Below are positions 49,603 to 58,281 of a DNA stretch of 64,000 nt, one piece after another (positions within the stretch are counted from its first letter, which is position 1; every line of letters begins with the position of its first letter). The DNA comes from Burkholderia arboris. GTDB lineage: Bacteria > Pseudomonadota > Gammaproteobacteria > Burkholderiales > Burkholderiaceae. Location of the stretch: the NCBI RefSeq assembly GCF_902499125.1, contig NZ_CABVPX010000008.1, positions 124,001-188,000 on the forward strand. Direction: 5' to 3'. The notes under the pieces are model-generated. The model did not search any database. It saw only the letters and a list, made by a program, of their open reading frames with translations, and had not been told where the DNA came from. The translations under genes were made by a program, and so were the position numbers.

Positions 49603-50721
49603 TTACTTGGCGGCGGTCTTCGTCGCGTCCTTGTGCCACGTGTAGACGACGAACTTGAACGCCTTCAGGTCGCCCTGTGCGTCATACGCGACCTTGCCGA
49701 TCGGCGTGTCGAACGTCGTCTTGTGCATGTACGCGGCGACCTTCGTCGGGTCGGTCGTCTTCGCTCCCGCGATCGCGTCGGCGATGATCTTCACCGCTGC
49801 GTATGCCGGCATCTGGAACGGGCCGTTCGGGTCGCGCTTCTTGTCCGCGAACGCCTTCACGAGCGCCGCGTTGGCCGGATCGGCCGAGAAGTCGGCCGGC
49901 AGCGTGACGAGCATGCCTTCCGAAGCCGGGCCGGCGATAGCCGTCACGTCCTTGTTGCCCACGCCTTCAGGCCCCATGAACGTCGCCTTCACGCCCTGCT
50001 CGCGCGCCTGGCGCATCAGCAGGCCCATTTCCGGGTGATAGCCGCCGAAGTAGACGAAATCGACGCCTTGCGACTTCAGCTTCGTGATGATCGCCGAGTA
50101 ATCCGAATCTCCGGCGTTGATGCCTTCGAACAGGACGACCGGGATCTTCGCGGCTTCGAGGTCCTTCTTCACCGACGACGCGATGCCCTGGCCGTACGAC
50201 TGCTTGTCGTGCAGGACCGCGACCTTCTTCGGCTTCACGTTGTTGATGATGTAGTGCGCGGCGGCCGGGCCTTGCTGGTCGTCACGGCCGATCGTGCGGA
50301 AGATGAAGTGGCGCTTCTTGCCTTCGGTCAGCTGCGGCGCGGTGGCCGACGGCGTGACCATCACGATGCCTTCGTTCTCGTAGATGTCCGAGGCCGGGAT
50401 CGTCGAACCCGAGCACACGTGACCGATCACGTACTTGATCTTCTGGCTGACGATCTTGTTGGCGACGGCAACGGCCTGCTTCGGCTCGCATGCATCGTCC
50501 ATCATCACGACTTCAAACTTGTTGCCGCCCGCACCGCCCGCTGCGTTGATCTGTTCGATCGCGGTCAGCGCGCCGGCCTTCACCATGTCGCCATACTGGG
50601 CGACCGAACCGCTCATCGGACCAGCGATGGCGATCTTCACGGTTTCCGCTTGCGCGGCGGCGGCGCCGGCGGCGAACAGCACGGCGGCGACGGAAATGGA
50701 CGTAAGACGGGACAGCGTCAT
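49603..50721 (-). CDS. livK: Branched-chain amino acid ABC transporter binding protein
   Basis: A 372-residue periplasmic binding protein. The signal peptide ends near residues 24-25 (AAAAQA-ETVKIA), followed by the type I fold start IAIAGPMSGSVAQYG. GHVCSGSTIPASDIYE carries a ligand-binding Ser/Thr cluster, and the two Cys (DDACEPKQ and HVCSG) are placed for the usual disulfide. ATG 50721 follows GAGGAG. It is first in livKHMGF, set apart by hairpins, with its own near-consensus promoter and long leader. Confidence 0.94.
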   Translation of the reverse strand: MTLSRLTSISVAAVLFAAGAAAAQAETVKIAIAGPMSGSVAQYGDMVKAGALTAIEQINAAGGAGGNKFEVVMMDDACEPKQAVAVANKIVSQKIKYVIGHVCSGSTIPASDIYENEGIVMVTPSATAPQLTEGKKRHFIFRTIGRDDQQGPAAAHYIINNVKPKKVAVLHDKQSYGQGIASSVKKDLEAAKIPVVLFEGINAGDSDYSAIITKLKSQGVDFVYFGGYHPEMGLLMRQAREQGVKATFMGPEGVGNKDVTAIAGPASEGMLVTLPADFSADPANAALVKAFADKKRDPNGPFQMPAYAAVKIIADAIAGAKTTDPTKVAAYMHKTTFDTPIGKVAYDAQGDLKAFKFVVYTWHKDATKTAAK

Positions 50722-50874
50722 CTGGGAGCTCCTCGATGTTGTTTAGTCATACGGGCAAAGGCGGCATGACTTGCGCAATCGAACAGCACCCGGGGCGAGG
50801 ACATGGGACACGCCCGAGACACATAGAAGACGGAACTCCGGCGGAATGTTGCGTAGCGGGGCCCGGCTCTTGCA

Positions 50875-50889
50875 GTCCCCGAAGGGGAC
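50875..50889 (-). other. Leader hairpin of livK
   Basis: GTCCCC-GAA-GGGGAC, a perfect 6-bp stem with a 3-nt loop, about 150 nt upstream of livK in its predicted leader. Confidence 0.5.
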
Positions 50890-51006
50890 GTCTGGTTCGG
50901 AAAGACATCGTGATGCGTCTTGCATTGCGCAAGCGTTTCGCCTGCCCCGCTTGCCAAACCGCTTGATCGGAGGGATGGTCCGACAGCCGTTGGCAAGGCA
51001 GTCGAA

Positions 51007-51037
51007 ATTATATGGGCGTTTTTAAATCGTCTGTCAA
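51007..51037 (-). promoter_or_regulatory. Sigma-70 promoter of the liv operon
   Basis: On the minus strand TTGACA (51032-51037) and TATAAT (51007-51012) are both perfect consensus hexamers, 19 bp apart, in an otherwise GC-rich region. Transcription should begin near 51000, giving a 5' leader of about 280 nt before livK. Confidence 0.7.
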
Positions 51038-51532
51038 AAATGCCGGTCGACCGAGGGAAAACACGTAGGGAAGTTGTGACGGTCGGTAGCAATGACGGCG
51101 CAACCTTGAGGGCTGTGAGGCGGGGGCTGGGAGTGCAATCTGGTTGCTATCGGTGCAGGTTTCTTAGCGCTGTGCCTTGCCGGGATTGGGATTGGGTGAT
51201 AGGCGATTTTGCGTGGCGTGGGTCGGGGAGGCAAAGGGTCGCATCGTCGTTCTTCAATCAGCTGATGACTGGTTTGGTGGGCACCATTGCAGTGCGTTGG
51301 GTGAAGTTGCTCAAGCCTTCTGTTTGCCGACGGTTTTCGTCGCTCGGAAAGGCGATCGTTATTAATATGAAATAATACGGATTCGCCTCTGCAATCCAGC
51401 CAGCCTTCCTGCGAGTCGCGCCCGCCGCGCCTCGCAGTCGCTTCAGGGCCGCTTCGACGCCCCTCCGTCGCCCAGCCGCCAGCCAGTGATCTGCCGTTTT
51501 GTTCAATGCACATCACCTGATTTGGATCGCTG

Positions 51533-52156
51533 ATGAATCATTCCTTCTGCTTGTCTTCCGCCGCCGCGATTGCGTGTGCGTTTTCCGTTTCCGCCGCCGA
51601 TGCGTCCGGGCGCGATACGCTGACCGATCGGTCGGCCGGGGCCAATGTGTTTCGCGCGGAGCGGCGTGCTGCCGCTCGCGATGACGGGCATGCGGCGCGT
51701 GTGAACCGCCGACGCGTGCAGTACGCTGCGCCGGTGAAACGTAGCCCGTTCGATACGCAGGATGCACGACCACTGCGTGCGACAAGCGATGCGCTTGTCG
51801 CATCGCCACCTTCGTTCAAACACGAACCCGATTTTGCCTTGCCCCCGAACCGCGTCGCACTCGGTGCGGGCGGGAACGATAGTCTGGGCCGCGCCGTGCC
51901 CGGGTATGAGCAGCGCGAGCAGAACTGGAATGAATACCTGCGAGCTAACGGCTCGCGCCCGGCGGGTAGTGGTGGATCGTATGCGCCGCAGCGGCCGTAC
52001 GATGCGCCGCGTGGCCCGCATGGGGCGCCGAATCCATTCGATCCGTCGGTGCCGCAGCCCGAGACGCGGACGTTCTACGACAACGGCTCGGGGACGAAGT
52101 GCACGGCTACCGGCGGTGCGGGGACGTCGCGGTCGTCTTGCAATATCGGGTGGTGA
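51533..52156 (+). CDS. Hypothetical exported protein
   Basis: A 207-residue protein I do not recognise. The N-terminal MNHSFCLSSAAAIACAFSVSAADA looks like a signal peptide cut near residue 22-24. The rest is polar and rich in Arg, Ala, Pro and Gly, with a Pro/Gly/Tyr-rich C-terminal third and two Cys in the last 20 residues that could pair. The ATG has only a weak ribosome site. No neighbour on the same strand. It faces the Rhs remnant and may be part of the same old island, or simply a Burkholderia-specific envelope protein. Confidence 0.6.
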   Translation: MNHSFCLSSAAAIACAFSVSAADASGRDTLTDRSAGANVFRAERRAAARDDGHAARVNRRRVQYAAPVKRSPFDTQDARPLRATSDALVASPPSFKHEPDFALPPNRVALGAGGNDSLGRAVPGYEQREQNWNEYLRANGSRPAGSGGSYAPQRPYDAPRGPHGAPNPFDPSVPQPETRTFYDNGSGTKCTATGGAGTSRSSCNIGW

Positions 52157-52187
52157 GGTGAGGTGTTGGGTGGCTGCTATTGCGGCT

Positions 52188-52465
52188 GCCCACGTTTGAT
52201 ATCGCACCTGCCGGATCAAATCGCCATCGGCATCAGTCAATTCCTCCGGCCATTCCGACACATCGTCGTGGAAGTAGTAGACCGCATTCCGCGCGTCAGC
52301 GTCGCTCGCCGCCGACTTGTTCTGACGCGCACCATCGGCCGCCCCGATCCCCGTGACCCGCCCCATCGCGTCCGTTTCGCAGGCGGTCGACTGCCCGGCC
52401 GCATCCGTCACACGCGCAAGCGCACCACGTGCGCCATACCCGAACCCACAGTTAAAACCGACCGC
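52188..52465 (-). pseudogene. Rhs-family protein fragment
   Basis: The minus-strand translation shows Rhs/YD-repeat sequence: GFGYGARGALARVTDAAGQS, then TDAMGRVTGI, then YYFHDDVSEWPEELTDADGD. The last matches the conserved core just before the variable tip of Rhs proteins (YYFHTDHLG-PxELTDxxG). Only about 90 residues remain; the two blocks lie closer together than in an intact protein, with no start and an abrupt end after YQTWA. It is a decayed remnant of a much larger toxin-type gene. Confidence 0.75.
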
Positions 52466-52565
52466 ATCGGAACATTCCAGGGTCAGGGCCAAACATGCCA
52501 GACCGCTTGCTGGCCGCGAGGCTTCCGCTTGCCGCCACGGCGCGCCCGCGCGCAGCGCACCTTCC

Positions 52566-53078
52566 TCACCGCGGCGAAACCACAATCGCCGCCCGCCGAT
52601 TCTGCGCCTTCCCCGCCGGCGTCTTGTTGTCCCCTACCGGATCGAGTTTCCCTTTCCCGACAATCGCGATCTGCTTCGCATCCATTCCGACGTCGACCAG
52701 CTCGATCGCCACGACCTCTGCCCGCCGCCTCGACAACTCGAGATCGTATTTCGCCTTCCCGTCATCGTCCGAGTACCCATAAACCCGCACGCCATTGATC
52801 CCCGCCGACCTCAACGTCCGCCCGATCCGTTCGACGACCCGCCGCACATCCGGCTTCAGGTTGTACCGGTCGAAATCAAACAGGATCGGCCCGGTCGAAC
52901 CGAACTCGAACCCCTGTCCAGTCTCCTGGAACCCGGCCGACTTCAGCGCCGTGACCTGCGTCTGCGTCAGCCCGCGATGAAGCGGCGGCGGCGTCTTGCA
53001 GCCCCCCAGCAGCATGCACAGCAGCAATGCGCTCGCGACGCACAGCCGCTCCATGCTCACAGGAAACGAGTGGTTCAT
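52566..53078 (-). CDS. yfiB: OmpA-like outer-membrane lipoprotein, YfiB-type
   Basis: A 170-residue lipoprotein. The lipobox LLGGC places the lipid on Cys27. The OmpA/Pal peptidoglycan-binding domain follows: ILFDFDRYNLKPD, GYSDDDGKAKYDLELSRRRA, and the C-terminal NRRAAIVV with the wall-binding Arg. The length matches P. aeruginosa YfiB (about 168 as I recall). It is third in a yfiR-yfiN-yfiB order, which is the basis for the name; YfiB draws YfiR away from YfiN under envelope stress. ATG 53078 follows a GAGGGGG site, just after a 9-bp hairpin. Confidence 0.82.
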   Translation of the reverse strand: MNHSFPVSMERLCVASALLLCMLLGGCKTPPPLHRGLTQTQVTALKSAGFQETGQGFEFGSTGPILFDFDRYNLKPDVRRVVERIGRTLRSAGINGVRVYGYSDDDGKAKYDLELSRRRAEVVAIELVDVGMDAKQIAIVGKGKLDPVGDNKTPAGKAQNRRAAIVVSPR

Positions 53079-53093
53079 TTCGCATCCCCCTCG

Positions 53094-53116
53094 AGTGCGC
53101 CCTTGTTGGGCGCACT
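53094..53116 (-). other. Hairpin between yfiN and yfiB
   Basis: AGTGCGCCC/GGGCGCACT, a perfect 9-bp stem with a 5-nt loop, in the 87-bp gap and directly upstream of the yfiB ribosome site. It may set the level of yfiB relative to yfiN. Confidence 0.6.
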
Positions 53117-53165
53117 TCTTGTCATTCGCTGCCGCGGCCTCGCCCGCAGCGCGAAACGTTAAACC

Positions 53166-54434
53166 TCAAGCCGACCCGACCACGCCCTCCGCCAGTTGCC
53201 ACGAGCCCGGCCGCGCGCGCTTGGCGCGGTACATCGCGGCATCCGCCGCCCGCAGCAAGCCGCTCGCGTCCGATGCGTGATCGGGATACAGCGCAACGCC
53301 GGCACTCATCATGGTGGCCACCACTCGGCCGTCGGACAGCTCGATCGACGGCGCCATGCCGGACAAAATCTCGTCCGCGATCCGGCACACGCTGCCCGCT
53401 TCAGGCACCGCCGCCAGCATCACCGCAAATTCGTCGCCGCCGAGGCGTGCGACGAGATCGGCCTCGCGCACCTGCGTGCGCAGCCGCGACGCGATGCCGA
53501 TCAGCACCGCATCCCCGGCATCGTGGCCGAGACAATCGTTGATCTCCTTGAAACGGTCGCAGTCGAGATACAGGACGGCGACCCGCTGCCCCGTCAAGGT
53601 GGCGTCGCACAGCGCAAGCGAGAGCCGCGACTCGAACTGCACGCGGTTGGGCAGCCCCGTGAGCGCATCGTGCGTCGCCTTGTGTTCGAGCGACGCGTTC
53701 TCGTCGCGCAGCGTGTTCTGCCAGTCCTCGAATTCGTCGAGCAACGCGTTGAAGTCGTCGCCGAGCTGGTTCAGTTCGGCGATCGCCGCCGGCTCGACCC
53801 GACGCGCGAACGCGCGCTCGCGCCGCACCGCATGCGCCACGCCTGCCAGCGCGCGCAGCGGCGAAACGATGTTGCGCAGCAAGCGCTTCGAGCTGACATA
53901 CGCGCCGAACACGCTGACGGCCAGACAGCCCAGAATGCCGCCGACGCCGCCAAGCAGGAATCCGAAGAACTGATGTCCGCGTCCCTGCACGACGACGTGT
54001 CCGACGACGATGCCGTCGTGCATCACCGGCACGGTCACGGGCCCGGGCAGCGCAACGTCGGCGACGGCGCGTTCGAGCCGCGCGATCCCGTTTCCGGCAG
54101 GTAATTGCCACGTCGCGAACGGTTGCCCCTTGCTGTCGGTAACGACCACCTGCGCGACGTCCTCGTCGCCGGCGATCATCCCGATCGCCTCGCTCGCCGC
54201 GACGCGGTCGCCGAACACGAGCGCCGCCTCGACCGTATAACCGAGCGAGCGCGCCAGCAGGTTCAGGTTGTTGCCCGCATACGCACGCAACGCGATCACG
54301 GCGACGACGATCAACGACACGGCCGCCATCGTCACCGCGACGAATGCGAGGCGCAGGTGCGCGCGACGCAACACGCTTTGCAGCGTCGGGCGCGGCATGC
54401 GCGAAGCGGAAACGGGGAGCGCGGACCGCGTCAT
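53166..54434 (-). CDS. yfiN: Membrane diguanylate cyclase, YfiN/TpbB-type
   Basis: A 422-residue enzyme making cyclic-di-GMP. First membrane helix at about 29-50, periplasmic CHASE8-like sensor to about 155, second helix at 156-180, HAMP-like linker, then a GGDEF domain. The active site is GGDEF (332-336), and the inhibitory I-site RxxD is Arg323-Glu-Ala-Asp326, five residues before it, so feedback inhibition is likely. ATG 54434 overlaps the yfiR stop by 4 bp. In Pseudomonas this protein is held off by periplasmic YfiR and drives biofilm traits when released. Confidence 0.88.
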   Translation of the reverse strand: MTRSALPVSASRMPRPTLQSVLRRAHLRLAFVAVTMAAVSLIVVAVIALRAYAGNNLNLLARSLGYTVEAALVFGDRVAASEAIGMIAGDEDVAQVVVTDSKGQPFATWQLPAGNGIARLERAVADVALPGPVTVPVMHDGIVVGHVVVQGRGHQFFGFLLGGVGGILGCLAVSVFGAYVSSKRLLRNIVSPLRALAGVAHAVRRERAFARRVEPAAIAELNQLGDDFNALLDEFEDWQNTLRDENASLEHKATHDALTGLPNRVQFESRLSLALCDATLTGQRVAVLYLDCDRFKEINDCLGHDAGDAVLIGIASRLRTQVREADLVARLGGDEFAVMLAAVPEAGSVCRIADEILSGMAPSIELSDGRVVATMMSAGVALYPDHASDASGLLRAADAAMYRAKRARPGSWQLAEGVVGSA

Positions 54435-55129
54435 GGCGTCACCGGCCGTCGGGCGAGGTTGAGCACGTTCGGGTGCACGCGCACGCCGCTGCGCGCGACG
54501 GCGTCGAGGTTGATTTCGAACGACACGCGTTCGCCGTCGACGTTCAGGCAGAACATGCCGCCCGCGGTGCAGGACGGATCGTGTTCCGAAATCGTCAGCA
54601 CCGGATGGCCGGCCACCGCGGTTCGCACCCGCGCGCGTTCGTCGTTGCTCAGCGTGCCGAGGTAGACGGCGTCGCACGCGATGCCGAGCGCCGGATCGTC
54701 GGGGCTCACGCGCTGCACGTCGACCAGCGTCGAGCCGGCCTCCAGCGTGTCGGTCAGGCCGCGCGCATAGTCGGGCCGGCCGGTGATGCACAGATGCAGC
54801 CGAACGGGCGTGGCCGGCCAGCGCGTGAAGCTGATGATGCCGAGCACGACCTGGCGCACGGTCGTGTCGTGTGACGAAACGGGAGCATTCGCGGGGCTTG
54901 CGGCGGCGGCGATCTGCACGGTATCGACCGGATCGTCCGGATTGGCGGGCGCACCTGCAAGCACGCCAGGGGCCGCACCGAGAACGCAAACGATTGCGAG
55001 CAACGCGTGGCGCAGCGAAGCGGTTCGGCCAAGACGGCCGCACACCGTACGCGCGGCGATGGCCGCCGAGTTCGCCGGCGTCGCTGCAGTCGCGAGACTG
55101 ACAGTCGACGCGCACACTTTCGCATCCAT
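54431..55129 (-). CDS. yfiR: Periplasmic YfiR-type regulator (DUF4154)
   Basis: A 232-residue protein of the YfiR family. A hydrophobic export segment (HALLAIVCVLGAAPGVLAGA, about 43-62) follows an unusually long N-terminal stretch, so the true start may be further downstream. The mature domain has IISFTRWP, RLHLCITG, IACDAVYLG and DPSCTAGGMFCLNVDGERV; the four cysteines match the two disulfides of YfiR. It is first in yfiRNB and overlaps yfiN by 4 bp. The in-frame ATG at 55129 was chosen; a GTG further upstream is possible. Confidence 0.82.
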   Translation of the reverse strand: MDAKVCASTVSLATAATPANSAAIAARTVCGRLGRTASLRHALLAIVCVLGAAPGVLAGAPANPDDPVDTVQIAAAASPANAPVSSHDTTVRQVVLGIISFTRWPATPVRLHLCITGRPDYARGLTDTLEAGSTLVDVQRVSPDDPALGIACDAVYLGTLSNDERARVRTAVAGHPVLTISEHDPSCTAGGMFCLNVDGERVSFEINLDAVARSGVRVHPNVLNLARRPVTP

Positions 55130-55409
55130 GATGGCAACATCCGCTGACGTCGCTCTGGCGCTGCCTCCTGTCTCCCTCCGTGCGCGTGCAGGCACCGAAT
55201 AACGCGCACGATTTCTTCATCTTAGGTAAAAATTCGGATGACCAAACAGTGGGAAACACCCGATAAAACGTCGGAAAGTATGTGGAATCGGTGCCGCCGT
55301 ACGACGATGCCGGCGAATGCGTTTGCCGACGTCGATCCGGCGTCGACGTCGGCAGATTGATCAGCGGATTGGGTGCCCGCGCACGACAAACTTCATACGT
55401 TCCCGCACG

Positions 55410-57656
55410 CTACGCGATCGCCGACAGATCGAACGGCGTGTCCCGCAACCGCTTGCCCGTCAATCTGAACACCGCATTCGCGATCGCAGGCGTCACCGCC
55501 GGGCTCGACAGTTCCCCAACGCCGCCCGGCTTCGCCGGATCGCCTTGAACGATATGTATGTCGGTCTCGGGCATGTCGCTCATCCGCATCACGCGATACG
55601 TATCGAAGTTCGACTGCTGCACGCGGCCGTGCTTGAAATCGATGCGATCGGACGTCGCATGGCCGAGCCCCCACATCAGTCCGCCGTACAGTTGCTCGTC
55701 GACACCGGCCGGCGACACCGCGATCCCGCAATCGGCCACGCACGTGAGCTTCTCCACCGTCACCGCACCGTCCTTGCGCACGACTCGCGCGACCACCGCG
55801 ACATAGCTGTCGTATGCCTGATTCGTCGCCACGCCGAGCGCAACGCCATCCGGCAACGGTTGCCCCCATCCTGCGCGCTGCGCGGCTTCGCGCAGCACGG
55901 CCGCATGGCGCGGCCGGTCGCGCATGTGCGCGAGCCGGAACTCGACCGGATCGCGCTTCGCCGCATGGGCGGCTTCGTCCATCACCGATTCAACGGCGAA
56001 CACGTTGGGGATGTAACTCACCGCGCGAAACCAGCCGGTCGGCACACCCGTCTCCAGCCGGATCCAGCCGATGTCGCGATGCGGCGCCGAATACGCGAAC
56101 TCCCACTTGGTCATCGCTTCTGTCGTGCTGAAATCCATCCGGTCGGTGCGCTCCAGGTAGCCGGGCTCCCATTGCTGCGGCGACGCGGGCATCACGCCGC
56201 GCAGCCACAGCGACGCCAGATTGCCCTTCGCGTCGAGTACCGCACGTGCGCGGTGGTAGCTCGCCGCGTGATAGAACAGCGCACGCATCTCGTCCTCGCG
56301 GCTGTTCATCAGCTTCACGGGCTTGCCCGTCTTCACCGCGAGCCAGGTCGCCTCGAACAGCCAGTACTTCGATTCGCGCGCGCCGAAGCTGCCGCCCGAC
56401 ACGAGTTCGTGCAGCGTCACGCGATGCGCGGGAATGCCGCCGATCACGTCGGCCGCTTCCATCGCGGTGGACGGCACCTGCAACCCGCCCCAGTATTCGA
56501 TGCCGCCGTTGCGCGCCCACACGGTGATGTTGATCGGCTCCAGCGGATTCGCGGCCTTGTGCGGCATCGAATACGACGCCTCGATCGCGCGTGCGCCGGC
56601 GGCTTTTGCCTTCGCCGGATCGCCGTCGGCAATCGTCGGCACGACGCGCGCGGCGGGATCGTCGACCCACGCAGCCTGACGCGCGGCAAGCGTGCTGCTG
56701 TCGAACGTCGCGAACAGGCTGTCCTCCCATTCGATCGTCAGCGCGGCCTGCCCGCGATGCGCGGACCAGTAGTCGTCCGCGAGCACCGCGACGCCGGCCT
56801 GGTTGCCGCCGAGCACGTCGGGGCGCGGCGGAATCTGCAGTACCTCGCGCACGCCGGGAATCGCGAGCGCGGCCTTCGTGTCGACGCTGCGCACGCGGCC
56901 GTCGATCATCGGCGCGCGCGTGACGACCGCGACCAGCATCCCCGGCAGCGACACGTCGATGCTGTACGGAAACGACCCGTCGGCCTTCTGCGCGGCGCCG
57001 CGCTTCTTGCGCAGCTTGCCGATGTAGCGGAACTGCGCGGGGTCCTTCAGCACGACATCCTTCGGCGCCGGCAACTGCGCGGCCGCTTGCGCGAGCGAGC
57101 CGTACGTCGCGCGGCGCCCGCTCGCGGCATGCAGCACGGCACCGTCTGCCGTCGTACATGCAGAGGCGGGCACGCTCCATTGCTGCGCCGCCGCTTCGAC
57201 GAGCATCGCGCGCGCAGTCGCGCCCGCACGCCGCAGCCGGTCGTACTCCATCGCGACGCTCGTGCTGCCGCCGGTCGAGAACACCTTCCACAGCGGGTGA
57301 ATGTAGTCCGCGAAGAACGGATCTTCCGGCGTGATCACGTCGACGCGGAACGGGTCGACGTCGAGTTCCTCGGCGACCACCGCCGCAAGCGCTGTGCGCG
57401 TACCGGTGCCCGAGTCGTGCTTGTGCACGACGAGCTTGATCGTGTCGTCGGGCAACACGCGCACCCACGCATTCGGCTCGAATTCGCCGGCAGACGGATG
57501 CGGATCGCCGCTCACGTTCTTGCCGGCGGCCATCGCATCGGGCAGCCGGAAGCCGATCGCGATACCAGCTGCGAGCAACGCGGAACTCTGTTTGAGAAAA
57601 CGCCGGCGCGGCGTGTCGTCGGTACCCGGCGTATCCGGTGCGTGATCGTTACGCAT
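55410..57656 (-). CDS. Molybdopterin-binding subunit, xanthine dehydrogenase family (IorB-like)
   Basis: A 748-residue large subunit of a molybdenum hydroxylase, near isoquinoline 1-oxidoreductase and aldehyde oxidase types. The N-terminal RRRFLKQSSALLAAGIAIG is a Tat signal (twin Arg), so the folded enzyme is sent to the periplasm. GGSFGARES and the C-terminal GVGELSSPAVTPAIANA provide molybdopterin contacts and the catalytic Glu. The start at 57656 is 1 bp after the stop of the iron-sulfur subunit. No FAD subunit or cytochrome gene is adjacent. Substrate unknown, probably an N-heterocycle or aldehyde. Confidence 0.9.
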   Translation of the reverse strand: MRNDHAPDTPGTDDTPRRRFLKQSSALLAAGIAIGFRLPDAMAAGKNVSGDPHPSAGEFEPNAWVRVLPDDTIKLVVHKHDSGTGTRTALAAVVAEELDVDPFRVDVITPEDPFFADYIHPLWKVFSTGGSTSVAMEYDRLRRAGATARAMLVEAAAQQWSVPASACTTADGAVLHAASGRRATYGSLAQAAAQLPAPKDVVLKDPAQFRYIGKLRKKRGAAQKADGSFPYSIDVSLPGMLVAVVTRAPMIDGRVRSVDTKAALAIPGVREVLQIPPRPDVLGGNQAGVAVLADDYWSAHRGQAALTIEWEDSLFATFDSSTLAARQAAWVDDPAARVVPTIADGDPAKAKAAGARAIEASYSMPHKAANPLEPINITVWARNGGIEYWGGLQVPSTAMEAADVIGGIPAHRVTLHELVSGGSFGARESKYWLFEATWLAVKTGKPVKLMNSREDEMRALFYHAASYHRARAVLDAKGNLASLWLRGVMPASPQQWEPGYLERTDRMDFSTTEAMTKWEFAYSAPHRDIGWIRLETGVPTGWFRAVSYIPNVFAVESVMDEAAHAAKRDPVEFRLAHMRDRPRHAAVLREAAQRAGWGQPLPDGVALGVATNQAYDSYVAVVARVVRKDGAVTVEKLTCVADCGIAVSPAGVDEQLYGGLMWGLGHATSDRIDFKHGRVQQSNFDTYRVMRMSDMPETDIHIVQGDPAKPGGVGELSSPAVTPAIANAVFRLTGKRLRDTPFDLSAIA

Positions 57657-57657
57657 G

Positions 57658-58152
57658 TCACGCCTCCTTCGCGGGTTCGGCGGTGGCCTTCGACGCCGGA
57701 TCGCCGGAAGCGGCACGCTTGATCGCGCGATGAATGCGCGCATACGTGCCGCAGCGGCAGATGTTGCCCGACATCGCCGACACGATCGCCGCGTCGTCCA
57801 CCGGTTGCCCGCCCTTCAGCAACGCTGCCGCCTGCATCAGCTGGCCCGGCTGGCAATAGCCGCATTGCGGCACGTCCTCGGCCACCCACGCGAGCTGCAG
57901 CGGATGACGCCCGTCCGGCGACAGCCCTTCGATCGTGGTCACGTGCCGCCCGTTCGCGGCGGCGGCCGGGATCAGGCACGCGCGCACGGCCTGCCCTTCG
58001 AGGTGCACGGTGCACGCGCCGCACAGGCCCTTGCCGCAGCCGAACTTCGTGCCGGTGAGCTTGAGCCGGTCGCGCAGCACCCATAGCAACGGCATATCCT
58101 CCGGTACATTCTCGAGCGAATGGCGTGTATCGTTCACGACGATGTCGATCAT
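57658..58152 (-). CDS. 2Fe-2S subunit of the molybdenum hydroxylase (IorA-like)
   Basis: A 164-residue small subunit with two 2Fe-2S sites: [12 protein letters not shown] in the plant-ferredoxin-like half, and CGYCQPGQ with ICRCGTY in the helical half. It has no Tat signal, so it is probably carried out with the large subunit. ATG 58152 follows AGGAG. It is divergent from a LysR gene, with 129 bp between starts. Confidence 0.92.
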   Translation of the reverse strand: MIDIVVNDTRHSLENVPEDMPLLWVLRDRLKLTGTKFGCGKGLCGACTVHLEGQAVRACLIPAAAANGRHVTTIEGLSPDGRHPLQLAWVAEDVPQCGYCQPGQLMQAAALLKGGQPVDDAAIVSAMSGNICRCGTYARIHRAIKRAASGDPASKATAEPAKEA

Positions 58153-58281
58153 GGGCGGTCTCCTGATTCGCATTCATGGGGTGGGCCCGCGTCCGTGGCG
58201 CGGTTTCGGAGCATTATCGAAACGCGATGTGCGGGTGCGCCAGCGATCATTTCGTCGAATCCCTGTCAGTCGGACTAACAG

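Larger units (their letters stand above)
50722..51532. other. Long intergenic region with liv promoter and leader
   Basis: 811 bp with no convincing gene. The minus strand holds the liv promoter (51007-51037) and a leader of about 280 nt to livK, with a perfect small hairpin at 50875-50889. The stretch 51050-51400 is lower in GC than the flanks and has an AT-rich patch at 51356-51380 that may be a promoter for the plus-strand gene at 51533. Short open frames here have no ribosome sites and overlap on both strands. Confidence 0.6.

Noticed and set aside
50771-51375. Short plus-strand frames between livK and the exported protein gene
   Set aside because: No ribosome sites, no recognisable motifs, and they lie over the liv promoter and leader on the opposite strand.
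51503-52585. A 360-codon minus-strand frame containing the Rhs sequence
   Set aside because: Only the stretch 52188-52465 has protein-like, family-matching sequence; the rest is antisense to the exported protein or has no similarity I can see, so it is listed as a fragment only.
51533-53078. Both the exported protein and YfiB begin with MNHSF
   Set aside because: The codons differ and the similarity stops after five residues; probably chance.
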